16,374 nt of DNA from CAZJHD01 sp964545855 (lineage in GTDB: Bacteria > Planctomycetota > UBA1135 > JACQFD01), in NCBI GenBank assembly GCA_964545855.1, contig CAZJHD010000084.1:1-16374 (forward strand). The letters are read 5' to 3'. A model generated the notes under the pieces. That model searched no databases and was not told the DNA's origin. It was given only the letters and a program-made list of their open reading frames with translations. The translations under genes were made by a program, and so were the position numbers. Position 1 is the stretch's first letter. Every line of letters begins with the position of its first letter. Below, in pieces: positions 15,265 to 16,374 of the stretch.

Positions 15265-16374
15265 ATGGGCCCCTCCATCCTTCGCGCCATGCGCCGCGCC
15301 GCGCCCCGACTCCGCCCCGCCGACGCCGAGAGATCGGGCATCGCGTACGCCGACGTCGCGCTCGTGGCCGCGACCCATCGCGACTGCGAGATCCGCGACC
15401 TCGCGCGCTTCGCGCCCGAGCGGGCGGGCCGGGCTCGGCTCGCCAACGCACTGCGCGCGCGCGGATTCCGGGAGGTCCTCGTCCTCGCGACCTGCAACCG
15501 CGTGGAGGTGCTCGTCGCCGGCGGCCCCGCCGAGAGCGCCCTCGAGGCCGTCCGCGCCGAGCTCGGCGAGGGCGCCGCCGGCGTCGCGGGGATCCGCGCG
15601 CACCTCGGGCTCGACGCCGTCGCCCACCTCCTCGCCGTCGCGAGCTCCCTCGATTCCCTCGTCGTCGGCGAGACGCAGATCCTGCGCCAGCTGCGCAGCG
15701 CCCTCGCCGAGTCGGAGCACGACGGCTTCCTCGGTCCGCGCCTGCGCGGAGTCCTCGCGGAGTCCTTCCGCGTCGCCCGCCGCGTGCGCCGCGAGACGCG
15801 ACTCGCGCGGGGAGCGAGCGTCGTGTCGCTCGTGGCGGAACGGCTCCGCCGCGTGGCGCGCCGCGAGAGCGCGCTCCCGATCGCGCTCCTCGGCGCCGGC
15901 GAGATGACCGAGCAGGCGGCCGTCGTGCTCTCGAAGCGCGGCGGCGCGCGGCTGCTGTTCGTGAATCGCACGGCCTCGCGCGCCGAGGCACTGGCCCGCC
16001 GCTTCGGAGGAGAGAGCCTCGCCCTCGACGCGTTCCTCGTGGCGCCGCCCGCCGTCGACGCCGTCCTCTCGGCCACCTCGGCTCCCGGGACGCTCCTCGG
16101 CGCCCACGAGGTGGCGGCGCTCCTCGATGCGCGCGGGCCGCGGGAGCCGCTCCTCCTCGTCGACCTCGCCGTTCCCTTCGACGTCGACCCCGCCGCCGCC
16201 GCGCGCCCGGAGGTCGAGCTCGTGACGATGGAGTCGCTGCGCACCGAGGCGCGCGCCCGCGACGCGGCCCAGCGCGAGCACGTGCTCGCCGCGTCGGAGC
16301 TCCTGCGCGACCGCCTCGATCGGCTCCGCCTGCGCGAGTCGCGTCGCGACGCGGCCCGCGCCCTCGGAGCGGCG
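15265..16374 (+). CDS. hemA: Glutamyl-tRNA reductase, 3'-truncated by window edge
   Basis: This enzyme reduces glutamyl-tRNA(Glu) with NADPH to glutamate-1-semialdehyde, the first committed step of haem/tetrapyrrole synthesis by the C5 route. About 370 residues are visible; family members run about 420-480. The catalytic Cys77 sits in 'ATCNRVEV'. 'VASSLDSLVVGETQIL' (about 125-140) is the family signature. 'LLGAGEMTEQAAVVL' (from about 208) and 'FVNRTASRAEALARRFGG' form the NADPH-binding fold. The C-terminal dimerisation helix region is entering at the right edge. The N-terminus is unusual: about 30 basic residues precede the first strand, and the normal H-x-T-A-P motif reads 'THRDCEIRDLARF'. 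The start is uncertain; 15265 is chosen for GGAG 4 bases upstream, with 15250 and 15289 as in-frame alternatives. Confidence 0.93.
   Translation, partial: MGPSILRAMRRAAPRLRPADAERSGIAYADVALVAATHRDCEIRDLARFAPERAGRARLANALRARGFREVLVLATCNRVEVLVAGGPAESALEAVRAELGEGAAGVAGIRAHLGLDAVAHLLAVASSLDSLVVGETQILRQLRSALAESEHDGFLGPRLRGVLAESFRVARRVRRETRLARGASVVSLVAERLRRVARRESALPIALLGAGEMTEQAAVVLSKRGGARLLFVNRTASRAEALARRFGGESLALDAFLVAPPAVDAVLSATSAPGTLLGAHEVAALLDARGPREPLLLVDLAVPFDVDPAAAARPEVELVTMESLRTEARARDAAQREHVLAASELLRDRLDRLRLRESRRDAARALGAA

Overview
The window is strongly GC-rich throughout and densely coded, with short gaps and no gap above 300 bases. It looks like chromosomal DNA of an environmental bacterium. 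The mix of a long Ser/Thr kinase fused to WD40 repeats and coupled to an ECF sigma factor, a HAF-repeat exported protein and a carboxypeptidase-regulatory-like repeat protein is most familiar from Planctomycetota. Myxococcota, Acidobacteriota or an uncultivated relative cannot be excluded. This placement is inference from gene content. No mobile element, CRISPR array or plasmid/phage gene was seen.

Layout. (1) 2-2898, plus strand: the 3' part of a repeat-rich, probably exported protein, a polypyrimidine gap, then a secreted HAF-repeat protein. (2) 2909-7728, minus strand: a likely operon reading cupin anti-sigma-like regulator, then a hybrid NuoE/NuoF-type formate dehydrogenase beta subunit, then a molybdenum/tungsten formate dehydrogenase alpha subunit. 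(3) 7743-8059: a regulatory region with inverted repeats, and a tRNA-Ala(CGC) with a good sigma-70-type promoter. (4) 8141-9370, minus strand: RNase D, divergent from (5) 9420-14003, plus strand: an ECF sigma factor followed after 3 bases by a kinase with about 14 WD40 blades. (6) 14034-15148, minus strand: a TPR protein and a small degenerate receiver-domain protein. (7) 15265 to the right edge, plus strand: the 5' part of glutamyl-tRNA reductase (hemA), first step of C5 haem synthesis.

How the genes may work together. The two fdh subunits form an NAD(P)-linked formate dehydrogenase: formate/CO2 chemistry at the Mo/W site, Fe-S relay, then FMN and NAD in the beta subunit. It uses Cys, not selenocysteine, and appears to lack the His/Cys-ligated N-terminal [4Fe-4S] cluster. 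The cupin protein upstream could link its expression to a redox or metabolite signal, but no partner sigma factor lies beside it. The ECF sigma/kinase pair is a separate signalling unit of the type where the kinase is thought to control the sigma factor. Both convergent protein-gene junctions carry a strong hairpin overlapping the minus-strand stop codon without a U-tract.

The best leads are the reduced Fe-S relay with its cupin regulator, the double-propeller kinase, and the non-phosphorylatable receiver divergent from hemA. No wholly new system could be demonstrated.
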